DNA from: Bacteroidetes bacterium OLB9
GTDB taxonomy: Bacteria > Bacteroidota > Bacteroidia > Chitinophagales > Saprospiraceae
Length of the DNA: 64,000 nucleotides
Reading direction: 5' to 3'
Assembly (NCBI GenBank): GCA_001567255.1
Contig: LNBW01000021.1
Location: 1-64,000, forward strand
The stretch's first letter is position 1; each line of letters opens with the position of its first letter. The translations under genes were made by a program, and so were the position numbers. Below, in pieces: positions 18,340 to 27,076 of this stretch. The notes under the pieces are model-generated. The model saw only the letters and a program-made list of their open reading frames with translations, was not told where the DNA came from and made no database searches.

Positions 18340-19347
18340 CTAAATATCTATTTTGGGTAAGTATTCAGGAAGAATTTTTCTAAATTTAGAAAGTACGTCT
18401 TTTAAGCTGGCATAGGCACTTCCTCCAGCAGCATTTTTATGACCACCACCGTTAAAGTGTTTTGATACCATGTCTTGGACTGAAATGTCGCCTTTGCTTC
18501 TCAAAGAAATTTTGACAATAGTAGGTTGTTCAAGCACCAGTGCGGCTACTTTTACATTTTCAATCATCAGGATATAATTGACAATACCTTCTGTGTCTCC
18601 ACGCTGAATGTCAAACTTCATATAGTCTGCTTTACTCAGCCACATAATACCTACACCATATTCCTTTATGACTTCAAGTCTATTAGCCAAGCAATATCCC
18701 AGAAGTCGGAGATGTTTTTCTTTCTGTTGATTAAATAGGCGATCGGCAAGCTGGTAGTCATCTACTCCTATTTCTTTAAGAATGGCAGCCACTTCATAGG
18801 TGTATGAACGTGTTGCATACTTAAAGGAGCCGGTGTCAGAAACGATACCTGTAAACAAACACTCTCCAATGATAGGGTCAATTTTAGGACGGTCGCCTAG
18901 CTCATCAATAACTTTAAAAATCAGTTCGCAAGTACTACTGGCGTCCACTTCAGATATCATGACATCAACAAAAGGCTCTGGATCAAGATGATGGTCGATC
19001 ATGACTTTTTTAGCTTTGGAAAACTGTACATTTTCACCTAACTTGTCGATTCTGTCTAAGGCATTTAAATCCACACAGAAAATAAGTTCGGCTTTATCTA
19101 CTGCTTGTCGAGCACCGTTAGGGTCCAGATCAAAAACTATTGAATTGCGTATGCCTTGTATGAAATTATACTTTGATGTATATTCACTTGGGAATATTAC
19201 CTTAACATTGTGATGTAATTTTTGCAAATATAAGGCAAGACCACAAGCAGAACCCACGGCATCTCCATCCGGATTACGGTGAGAAATAATAACTACTTCC
19301 TTAGGAAAGGAGATAAGTTGCTTTAGTTCCTGGATTCCTTCTGTCAT
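18340..19347 (-). CDS. nrnA: DHH/DHHA1 phosphoesterase, NrnA-like
   Basis: NrnA-type enzymes degrade short RNA oligonucleotides and dephosphorylate pAp in the cytoplasm. The 335-aa product has the DHH-domain motifs HRNPDGDAVGSA (about residues 23-34), a CVDLNA block, and the name-giving DHH at about 120. Its DHHA1 domain ends with the substrate-binding FNGGGHKNAAGGSA. Length and motifs fit NrnA well; a cyclic-dinucleotide phosphodiesterase (GdpP-like) is unlikely because the PAS and GGDEF parts are absent. It is divergent from ndk, with 125 nt between the two starts. Confidence 0.88.
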   Translation of the reverse strand: MTEGIQELKQLISFPKEVVIISHRNPDGDAVGSACGLALYLQKLHHNVKVIFPSEYTSKYNFIQGIRNSIVFDLDPNGARQAVDKAELIFCVDLNALDRIDKLGENVQFSKAKKVMIDHHLDPEPFVDVMISEVDASSTCELIFKVIDELGDRPKIDPIIGECLFTGIVSDTGSFKYATRSYTYEVAAILKEIGVDDYQLADRLFNQQKEKHLRLLGYCLANRLEVIKEYGVGIMWLSKADYMKFDIQRGDTEGIVNYILMIENVKVAALVLEQPTIVKISLRSKGDISVQDMVSKHFNGGGHKNAAGGSAYASLKDVLSKFRKILPEYLPKIDI

Positions 19348-19409
19348 TATGGGCGCAAAAGTCAGGATTTTTTTAATATCATCAAAATATTTTTTTGTTT
19401 TTTAATGAC

Positions 19410-19435
19410 TTATGAAATTTGATTTCATAATTTTG
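19410..19435 (+). promoter_or_regulatory. ndk promoter with overlapping palindrome
   Basis: A perfect inverted repeat, TTATGAAAT (19410-19418) and ATTTCATAA (19422-19430), is separated by 3 nt. Its right arm overlaps the -7 box TAATTTTG at 19428-19435. This is the layout expected of a dimeric repressor site, 43-63 nt before the ndk ATG. A clear -33 TTTG at the usual distance is not seen. Confidence 0.55.
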
Positions 19436-19472
19436 CGGCTGTTTTTGAAATATACAAATTAATAATATCATT

Positions 19473-19895
19473 ATGTCAGGAAACAGAACATTTACAATGA
19501 TTAAACCGGACGCAGTTGCCGGTGGTCACATTGGAGCAATTTTAGCACAAATTAATGAAGCCGGCTTTAAAATTGTAGCTATGAAGTACACAAAATTATC
19601 AGCTGAAAAAGCAGGTGAATTTTATGCTGTTCACAAAGCTAGACCATTTTATGGAGAATTAGTAGAGTTTATGTCATCAGGTCCAATCGTAGCAGCCATA
19701 CTTGAAAAAGATAATGCAGTTGAAGATTTTAGAAAATTGATAGGCGCAACTAATCCTGCTGAAGCAGCATCTGGCACAATCAGGGCTAGATTTGCTAAAA
19801 GCATTGGCGAAAACGCTATACATGGTTCTGATAGCGATGAGAATGCCGCGATAGAATGTGCATTCCATTTTGCTGGAACTGAAATTTTTGGATGA
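19473..19895 (+). CDS. ndk: Nucleoside diphosphate kinase
   Basis: Ndk transfers the gamma phosphate of ATP to nucleoside diphosphates, balancing NTP and dNTP pools in the cytoplasm. The 140-aa product has family length. It starts with [14 protein letters not shown], and the catalytic histidine is H117 within [15 protein letters not shown], a near-perfect match to the NDK signature. It is transcribed alone: the palindrome-overlapped promoter lies upstream and a strong terminator follows within 35 nt. Confidence 0.98.
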   Translation: MSGNRTFTMIKPDAVAGGHIGAILAQINEAGFKIVAMKYTKLSAEKAGEFYAVHKARPFYGELVEFMSSGPIVAAILEKDNAVEDFRKLIGATNPAEAASGTIRARFAKSIGENAIHGSDSDENAAIECAFHFAGTEIFG

Positions 19896-19926
19896 TCTGC
19901 TTGTAATTAAGGGTGGCAGAGTCTCT

Positions 19927-19964
19927 CGGGGCTATCTTGACAGAAGATAGCCCCGATTTTTTTT
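19927..19964 (+). terminator. Intrinsic terminator of ndk
   Basis: A perfect 12-bp stem, CGGGGCTATCTT (19927-19938) and AAGATAGCCCCG (19944-19955), encloses a 5-nt loop and is followed by A and eight T residues. The minus strand has no T-run, so it serves ndk only. Confidence 0.93.
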
Positions 19965-19968
19965 ATTT

Positions 19969-22900
19969 TTAAGGGCAAAGTACTTTGACAGTCCTAATCT
20001 GGCCGGATGTGTTGACAAACAGCGCCCAGCAGGTACCATCTGGACTCTTCAATGTAATTGCTCCACTGGTCGTATTGATTCTAAGGTTACCGGACTGTTG
20101 TTTTGTGTTTGTTGTAGGTAGTGTTCCGGCATTGGTTATAGAGAGTGTACCGCTATTATTGATCGTGACTTTTTTGTAAATATTATTGGGTGCTTTTAAA
20201 ATTAGACCTTGTCCAGCAGCATCGATATAGTAAGTATCAGCAGTTACATCAGTAATGTAATTAGTGCTTGCTGTCGTATTGGCGATGAGTTGGTTTGCAT
20301 TAGTGACATGGATGAGGTAGGTATCATCACTTGGATTTGTCAATAGAATACCTTTATTTGCTTCTTCAAAGATGATATTGCTATTCTGTTTTATGGATAA
20401 GATATCGTTATAATCAGTTAGAGCAAAATAGCCATTTCCTGTGAAAACTCCTCGATATGCATAAGCATTGTCCTGTCCGAGATTATTGAAAATGGTATCA
20501 GGTCTTATGATTTCTACATTACCTGCATTAGCTGAAGCGATCGGAACATTTGATTTGATAATGTTCAACCGGTCATTATTGGTACCCCATGTATTCATTT
20601 GTGTATTAGTATAATAAAGAGTCAATGCATACATAGCTTGTTGATCAGATGTAATTTGTATGGTTTTCTGACTGTAATTTTTGCTTGAATAAAAGGGTAA
20701 TGGAACTTTATTTCCACCAGAAGTTGATACCTTGGCAGTTGTACATTCTAAATCGGTACTACCTAAATTTTTGACTGAAGCAATGACTTTTTGATCATTT
20801 GAATAAAAATGTGCTGTTTGGCCTGCTGCTATATAACTTTTGGCTTCTTTATTTAAGGTGTTTTCAATTTTTGCACCATCGTACGTATAAAATCTGACTT
20901 TGGGCTGAAAATCTTGATTTCCTGGAAAGTATAAATATGTATCACCAGAGCCTAGGGTACATCCATTTTTTCCGCTACTATTGCTTACGTACATTTCATT
21001 ATAGATACCGCCACCTGAAGGTTTTACTAAATTAAGATAATCCTCATTTGTACCGGTGGAATTATCAAAACAAAATTCTATATAAAGTGAAGATGTACCA
21101 TCCCAGTAGAATGGTTGACTAAAACTAAAGTAGTTCCATCCGGTTGATGAGGTGAAATTTGCTTCATACACGGTGGTGGTACTCACCCATGGATTATTAT
21201 TCAAGTCTGAGAAACTGACATTAGCCATTCCAATTCTAAAATTATTGTACGGCTGCGTAGAATTTTTACTGCTGATATAAAATGATAAACCGGTTATATA
21301 CTCAGCAGAAATACCAGCACCGGTTAGGTGTGATGGAAGGTATAGTACTCTTGTTCTTGCATCATTATAATCTCCGCTTAGTATCATTGAACCATTGGTA
21401 TAGGTGGAGCCGTACTCATCATAACGCTCAGGGCTACAACAGTCGTCTGAGACTAGGTCAAATCCATCATTAATAATAACTGCACAAGTACCCTGGCTAC
21501 CAACCTGTGCAGGTCCTGAGACAAATGCCAGAGATAATTGAAATGTCTCACTACTCTCTAGTATGGCATCATCGATGATGTGTACTTCTACATTCATTGT
21601 GATGGCGGGTCCGGCAGGAAAAGTTAGAGATGTAGTCACTAATTCAAAATCCTTTCCCGCTGTTGCTGATCCTGCGGATGCACTTACAGCAAATACTGCT
21701 GAGGATGAAATGCTTTTGGATAATTTGACGGGAATCTGTATAATGCTGTATCTGCTACCGCAATACTGACTTCCGGAAGTTTCACCATACTCAGCGACAT
21801 AGGTACTATCAGATAAGAAGTTGACCTCTGGCGTTAATGGTGTGCAAGTACCTAAACAAGAGGTCCCTGAATAATAGGTATTTATAGCAGATTCAGAGGT
21901 TGAAGACCAATCAGTTGCGCTAGAAACAGCAGGTGCCATAATATATGGAGAACCTGAGGCATCATGGTCTGCATCAAAGTTGTGTCCCACTTCATGAGCA
22001 TTCAAAACTCTTTTATAACTTGAATTTGTGGTAAAGTCCTGAAGGATGTTATATTGATGTGAACTACATACAGCTCCTACCCATGCAAGTCCTACTGTAG
22101 AACCATTAAAATCTCTGTTTGACCATAAAGTACCTAAATCATGAGAGACAGAAAAACCGCTAGGCGCCCAAGATGTAAAACTATTAAGCAAAGTACTGGG
22201 GTCCGTAGAAGAAGACCATGGATCACCCCCGGATGTCGTCACTATAAATTGTTGTACGATATTAAATCTGAGCTCATCATTAAATTCGTCATCATAATTG
22301 GTCTGCATATCATTGACAACAGCAATATTAGCAGCTTCTAAAGCCGAAACACTTCCATATTTAGAGTACATAGAGTAGTCGGAAGCAATGGCATATTCGA
22401 TCTCCATGCATCCTCCTGAAAGTACCCCTCTCTGACCGGATGTATTTTCTCTTTGTCGGTGAGGATTAAAATGTTGATCACTGACACCACATGTACCTTC
22501 TTCGCCAGGAATAATGTCTTTTACATCATATAATACATATTTATCATAGACATCATCTTTAGAAAAGTATGACAATGGTTGTATATAAAATGTGGTTTGC
22601 TGAGTCTGAATAAAACCTTCAATAAATCCAGGCGCGACAGTAAGACTCACTAATGCACCATTTTGAGTAGTACCATTCATAGGGACTATCAAGCCCTTTT
22701 TTACATTGTTGAAGGTCTCTCCCTTTTCATTGATACAGATATAATTATTAGAAATTAACTGTGATTTTTGAAGATTGAGTTGCCATTCTTTGACTTGAAG
22801 ATGAATGGGATGCTCTTCTGATTGTCGGATTGTACTTAACCAATTGCCGGAAGACAGTTCTATAATCTCATATTTGGTAAAGTGCTGATTAAGTTGAGGA

Positions 22901-22983
22901 TCAATAGGCTGAGACCATGCCGTTAATAAAAATATCATACTGAATAGGATTATCAGTAATTGGTTTTTCGGAAAATATACCAT
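19969..22983 (-). CDS. Secreted reprolysin-like zinc metalloprotease with Calx-beta domain
   Basis: This is a large predicted secreted protease of 1004 aa from ATG 22983, which directly precedes a signal peptide ending near AWSQ. Another ATG seven codons upstream is possible. A propeptide-like region is followed by a metzincin-type zinc site, HEVGHNFDADH (His residues at 330, 334 and 340 from this start), with a methionine-containing IMAP segment shortly after as a possible Met-turn. A Calx-beta-like segment (roughly residues 400-515) and further beta-rich domains follow. I do not see a standard T9SS type A sorting domain at the C-terminus. The target is unknown; extracellular protein degradation is inferred. 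Confidence 0.85.
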   Translation of the reverse strand: MVYFPKNQLLIILFSMIFLLTAWSQPIDPQLNQHFTKYEIIELSSGNWLSTIRQSEEHPIHLQVKEWQLNLQKSQLISNNYICINEKGETFNNVKKGLIVPMNGTTQNGALVSLTVAPGFIEGFIQTQQTTFYIQPLSYFSKDDVYDKYVLYDVKDIIPGEEGTCGVSDQHFNPHRQRENTSGQRGVLSGGCMEIEYAIASDYSMYSKYGSVSALEAANIAVVNDMQTNYDDEFNDELRFNIVQQFIVTTSGGDPWSSSTDPSTLLNSFTSWAPSGFSVSHDLGTLWSNRDFNGSTVGLAWVGAVCSSHQYNILQDFTTNSSYKRVLNAHEVGHNFDADHDASGSPYIMAPAVSSATDWSSTSESAINTYYSGTSCLGTCTPLTPEVNFLSDSTYVAEYGETSGSQYCGSRYSIIQIPVKLSKSISSSAVFAVSASAGSATAGKDFELVTTSLTFPAGPAITMNVEVHIIDDAILESSETFQLSLAFVSGPAQVGSQGTCAVIINDGFDLVSDDCCSPERYDEYGSTYTNGSMILSGDYNDARTRVLYLPSHLTGAGISAEYITGLSFYISSKNSTQPYNNFRIGMANVSFSDLNNNPWVSTTTVYEANFTSSTGWNYFSFSQPFYWDGTSSLYIEFCFDNSTGTNEDYLNLVKPSGGGIYNEMYVSNSSGKNGCTLGSGDTYLYFPGNQDFQPKVRFYTYDGAKIENTLNKEAKSYIAAGQTAHFYSNDQKVIASVKNLGSTDLECTTAKVSTSGGNKVPLPFYSSKNYSQKTIQITSDQQAMYALTLYYTNTQMNTWGTNNDRLNIIKSNVPIASANAGNVEIIRPDTIFNNLGQDNAYAYRGVFTGNGYFALTDYNDILSIKQNSNIIFEEANKGILLTNPSDDTYLIHVTNANQLIANTTASTNYITDVTADTYYIDAAGQGLILKAPNNIYKKVTINNSGTLSITNAGTLPTTNTKQQSGNLRINTTSGAITLKSPDGTCWALFVNTSGQIRTVKVLCP

Positions 22984-23280
22984 ATAATATTTGAATTTAA
23001 ACACTTAAAATACTTCTACACAATATACTCATATGGGGATTTGTTGCTCAATTGGGTACATTTTTGAAACGATTCATACGTTTAATCACCTAACGGAATA
23101 GTTAAATTTTATATAAAATTATATTTATATTATTATAAATAAAATTGTTTTTAATGCAATAAATGTTGAATTATATATATACAATTTGAATATTATCATA
23201 CTGGGGCTTTATAATTTGAAAGCGAATTAATTATGAATTACATGAGAAATATTGCATTTTTTGCCCTCTGATAATTCAGT

Positions 23281-25356
23281 TTGATGACCAGATTTATACA
23301 TAGAGATATTAGTTGGCTTTCATTTAACTATAGGGTGTTGCAAGAAGCTAAGGATACTACCGTTCCACTGCTGGAGCGTATTAAATTCTTGGCTATTTAT
23401 TCATCCAACCTCGATGAGTTCTTTAGAATTAGAGTGGCTAGTCACCGATATCTGGTCAAGACTGATAAATCGACACTGAAAAACATCGATTTTTCTCCAA
23501 ATGAAGTATTGAAAAATATACTAAAGATTGCCAATAAACAACAAAAAGAATTTGGCAATATCTTTAAAAAAGAGATCATACCCGAACTACGCAAAAATGG
23601 GATAAACATCGTCTCCTGGCATCAATTAAATAAGGAGCAAATCGCCTTTGTTGATACCTATTTTAATGAGTATCTACTGCCCTTTGTCCAGCCGGTTATT
23701 TTAGTTGGAAAAAAGATCAAGCCATTTTTAAATAATGGTGCGTTGTACCTAGCATTACATTTGGAAAGCAAGGATGTAGAAAAGCCTGAACCGGAATATG
23801 CTATTGTAAAGATTCCGTCTGATCATTTGTCTAGATTTTTAGAATTACCAGCAGCCAAGCCTGGACACCGAGATGTCCTTATGCTGGATGATGCTGTGCG
23901 CCATAGTGTCAGGCTCATATTTCCTGGATATAATATTATGGATAGTTACTCTATAAAAATAACTAGAGATGCAGAGTTGTACATCGATGATGAGTATTCT
24001 GGTGATCTGGTAGCCAAAATTAAGAAAAGTTTGACGAAACGGAGTATTGGCATGGTGTCCAGACTAGTGTATGACCGTACTATGCCAAAACGATTTTTGC
24101 AGTATTTGATGGATGTCTTTGAGATAGATGAACTCGGCTTGCTTCCTGAAGGCAGATACCACAATAATTCCGATTTTTTTGCATTTCCTGATTTTGATTT
24201 GTTCCATCTTAAGGATCAACCGCTCAAACCTGTGCATATCACTGAGCTAGAAAGCGCTGACTCTGTTTTTGATAAAATAAAAGAAAAGGACTATCTGATT
24301 AATACTCCGTTTCACAGTTATGAAGCAGTCATTAGATTTTTTGAAGATGCTGCTGTCGATCCTAATGTCACCCATATCAAGATTATTCAATATAGGGTGG
24401 CACGGGTGTCTCGAATTATGGCTGCTCTCAAAAGTGCAGTAAAATCTGGAAAGCAAGTCAGTACTTTTATAGAAGTTAAGGCGCGTTTTGATGAAGAATC
24501 GAATCTTCAGTGGGGAGAAGAACTGGAAAAAGCAGGAGTGACTGTTTATTATAGTTTGCCAGGATTTAAAGTGCATAGCAAACTGGCCTTGATACGTCGG
24601 CTTGAAGAAGGCAAACCCGTCTTATATACTTACCTCGGCACTGGTAATTTTCACGAAGATACAGTAAAACTATATACTGATTTTGGTTTGCTGACTCAGG
24701 ATAGAAGATTGACCACAGAAGTGGCTCGAATTTTTACTTTCCTAGAGACTAAGCAAAGACCTGCACAGCCTTTTGAGGTTCTGGGTGTAGGACTTTTTAA
24801 TCTTAAAGAAAAATGTATTTCTCTTATAAAAAGAGAAATTGACCTTGCTAAGGCTGGAAAGAAAGCGCGCATAATCATTAAAATGAACAGTCTGCAGGAT
24901 GAAGAAATAATCAATTATCTCTACGAAGCATCTAAAGCCGGAGTAAAAATTAAAATGATTATCCGAGGTATATGCTGTCTGGTGCCTGGGCAAAAGGGAC
25001 TGAGTGAAAATATTGAGGTTATCTCCATAGTTGACAGATTTCTAGAACATTCCAGGGTATTGATTTTTAATAATGATGGCAAGCGTGAGGTGTATCTTTC
25101 TTCTGCAGACTGGATGGTCAGGAATCTACATTTTAGGGTAGAGACGCTTTTTCCAATCCTCGATGAAAGGCTAGCCAATACCATTTATGAATGTATGAAT
25201 ATCCAGCTCAACGATAATGTAAAAGCCAGAATTCAGGATGAAAAGATGAGTAATAAATACAAGAAAAATAAGGACGATATAGCTGTAAGGAGCCAGATCG
25301 AAACCTATTATTATATCAAGAGGCGAGAAGAAGCTTTAATTTTTGATTCAATTTAA
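23281..25356 (+). CDS. ppk1: Polyphosphate kinase 1
   Basis: PPK1 polymerises the terminal phosphate of ATP into polyphosphate and can run in reverse. The 691-aa product has the N-terminal domain (FIHRDISWLSFNYRVLQEA), the head domain, and two phospholipase D-like catalytic domains. The autophosphorylated histidine is H432 in KVHSKLAL, and a second active-site histidine is H590 in LEHSRVLIF, before SADWM. The position that is a second essential histidine in the E. coli enzyme (19 residues after the first) is Y451 here, in YTYLGTGNF. It ends 20 nt before purB, so the two are probably co-transcribed. Confidence 0.95.
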   Translation: MMTRFIHRDISWLSFNYRVLQEAKDTTVPLLERIKFLAIYSSNLDEFFRIRVASHRYLVKTDKSTLKNIDFSPNEVLKNILKIANKQQKEFGNIFKKEIIPELRKNGINIVSWHQLNKEQIAFVDTYFNEYLLPFVQPVILVGKKIKPFLNNGALYLALHLESKDVEKPEPEYAIVKIPSDHLSRFLELPAAKPGHRDVLMLDDAVRHSVRLIFPGYNIMDSYSIKITRDAELYIDDEYSGDLVAKIKKSLTKRSIGMVSRLVYDRTMPKRFLQYLMDVFEIDELGLLPEGRYHNNSDFFAFPDFDLFHLKDQPLKPVHITELESADSVFDKIKEKDYLINTPFHSYEAVIRFFEDAAVDPNVTHIKIIQYRVARVSRIMAALKSAVKSGKQVSTFIEVKARFDEESNLQWGEELEKAGVTVYYSLPGFKVHSKLALIRRLEEGKPVLYTYLGTGNFHEDTVKLYTDFGLLTQDRRLTTEVARIFTFLETKQRPAQPFEVLGVGLFNLKEKCISLIKREIDLAKAGKKARIIIKMNSLQDEEIINYLYEASKAGVKIKMIIRGICCLVPGQKGLSENIEVISIVDRFLEHSRVLIFNNDGKREVYLSSADWMVRNLHFRVETLFPILDERLANTIYECMNIQLNDNVKARIQDEKMSNKYKKNKDDIAVRSQIETYYYIKRREEALIFDSI

Positions 25357-25376
25357 ATTTTTAATATACAACTATC

Positions 25377-26717
25377 ATGCTGACTTCACTTTCACCTTTA
25401 GATGGCAGATATGCTGGCGCAACACAAGCATTGAAAGGCTATTTTTCAGAATACGGACTGATTAAGTATCGGGTTTTTGTAGAGGTTGAGTATCTAAAAG
25501 CATTGATAGGACTGCCATTGCCACAGTTAGAAACTTTACATACTGAGGAAATATTATCATTATTGACAAATATATCAACTACTTTTAATGAAGATGATGC
25601 ACAAAAGATCAAGGATAAAGAAAAGATTACTAACCATGATGTGAAGGCAGTTGAATATTTTGTTAAAGATGCTCTGGAGCACATTGCCCTTGGCAAGTAT
25701 AAGGAGTTTGTTCATTTTGGACTCACCTCCCAAGACATCAACAATACATCCTTTCCACTGATGATGAAAGATGCGATGCAGCAAGTAATGATTCCTGCAT
25801 TAACAGAAGTAGTGGATCTACTCAGGATAAAAGCAGATGAGTATCATGGTATTCCAATGCTGGCACGTACGCATGGACAACCGGCTTCGCCAACAACACT
25901 GGGTAAGGAACTGAAGGTGTTTATTGAACGACTTGAGGAGGAATTGAGTACGCTTCAATCTATAAAGATTAAATGCAAATTTGGCGGCGCAACGGGCAAT
26001 TTCAATGCTCACAAAGTAGCATATCCATCCATAGATTGGGTGGCTTTTGCTGATCATTTTACTGCAAATATGGGACTTCACAGATCGAAGTACACCACAC
26101 AAATAGCACACTACGACGATGTGGCAGCAGTGAGTCACTGCTGGATGAGAATCAACACCATTCTCATTGATTTGTGCAGAGATATGTGGACGTATATATC
26201 GATGGAGTATTTCAGACAGAAAGTCAAAGAAGGTGAGGTTGGTTCCTCAGCGATGCCACATAAGGTGAATCCTATTGATTTTGAAAATGCAGAAGGAAAC
26301 CTTGGTATGGCTAATGCAGTTTTTGGGTTTTTAGCTTCTAAACTGCCAGTGTCAAGGTTGCAACGTGATCTCACAGATTCTACTGTTATACGCAACCTAG
26401 GTGTGCCATTCGGACATACATTGATTGCCCTTCGGTCGCTACTTAAAGGATTGCACAAGATTATATTAAATGAGGTAGCCCTGGTTGCTGATCTCGAGGG
26501 TAACTGGGCTGTTGTTGCTGAAGCTATTCAGAATATATTGCGACGAGAAATGTATGATCAACCTTATGAGGCGCTCAAGCAGCTAACAAGAGGAAAAGCC
26601 GGTATTACGCAGGAAGATATTCATACATTTATTCATTCACTGTCAGTGCGTGAGGAAGTAAAACAAGAAATGATGAAAATAACACCACATAATTATGTGG
26701 GATATATCGAGAAATAG
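25377..26717 (+). CDS. purB: Adenylosuccinate lyase
   Basis: PurB cleaves fumarate from SAICAR and from adenylosuccinate, two steps of purine synthesis. The 446-aa product starts TSLSPLDGRYAG and contains the fumarase/aspartase superfamily signature GSSAMPHKVNPIDFENAEGN around residues 290-310, with the mobile catalytic serine loop. It also has the conserved VHFGLTSQDINNT and ARTHGQPASPTT blocks. The length matches the longer (E. coli-like) PurB type. It lies 20 nt after ppk and is the last gene of that unit. I see no clear terminator after it. Confidence 0.97.
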   Translation: MLTSLSPLDGRYAGATQALKGYFSEYGLIKYRVFVEVEYLKALIGLPLPQLETLHTEEILSLLTNISTTFNEDDAQKIKDKEKITNHDVKAVEYFVKDALEHIALGKYKEFVHFGLTSQDINNTSFPLMMKDAMQQVMIPALTEVVDLLRIKADEYHGIPMLARTHGQPASPTTLGKELKVFIERLEEELSTLQSIKIKCKFGGATGNFNAHKVAYPSIDWVAFADHFTANMGLHRSKYTTQIAHYDDVAAVSHCWMRINTILIDLCRDMWTYISMEYFRQKVKEGEVGSSAMPHKVNPIDFENAEGNLGMANAVFGFLASKLPVSRLQRDLTDSTVIRNLGVPFGHTLIALRSLLKGLHKIILNEVALVADLEGNWAVVAEAIQNILRREMYDQPYEALKQLTRGKAGITQEDIHTFIHSLSVREEVKQEMMKITPHNYVGYIEK

Positions 26718-27076
26718 GCTTGATCCTTTATTTGTTGCTGTCGCAAATAGCAAAATTGATGATATTGTTGTTAGATTTTGGTTAAGTTTATTGTTAGTTT
26801 GACATAATCCATACAATATATTCTGTCAATATTTCATTTAAGCTCAAAGTGTCGTGACATAATGTCTGATATTTGTATTTGGTATAATTTTCGTCCGAAA
26901 TGTAAGATATGTGATTATTTTGTTAAATAGTAATATACTGTGGTTACAAAATATGAACGTATCGGTATCTTTGTACTTTATAATTTCTTAACTCCTGATA
27001 TATTGTCAAAATAAAAGCTGGACTTTATGCAGATGATTATCAAGATATTTACAAATTTTAAAAATCAATATTTACG
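26718..27076 (+). promoter_or_regulatory. purB-secA gap with probable secA promoter
   Basis: This 359-nt AT-rich stretch has no coding region that I can support. A -7 box TATCTTTG lies at 26966-26973, giving a leader of about 95 nt before secA. The -33 element is weak (TGTG near 26939). No terminator for purB is evident. Confidence 0.5.
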
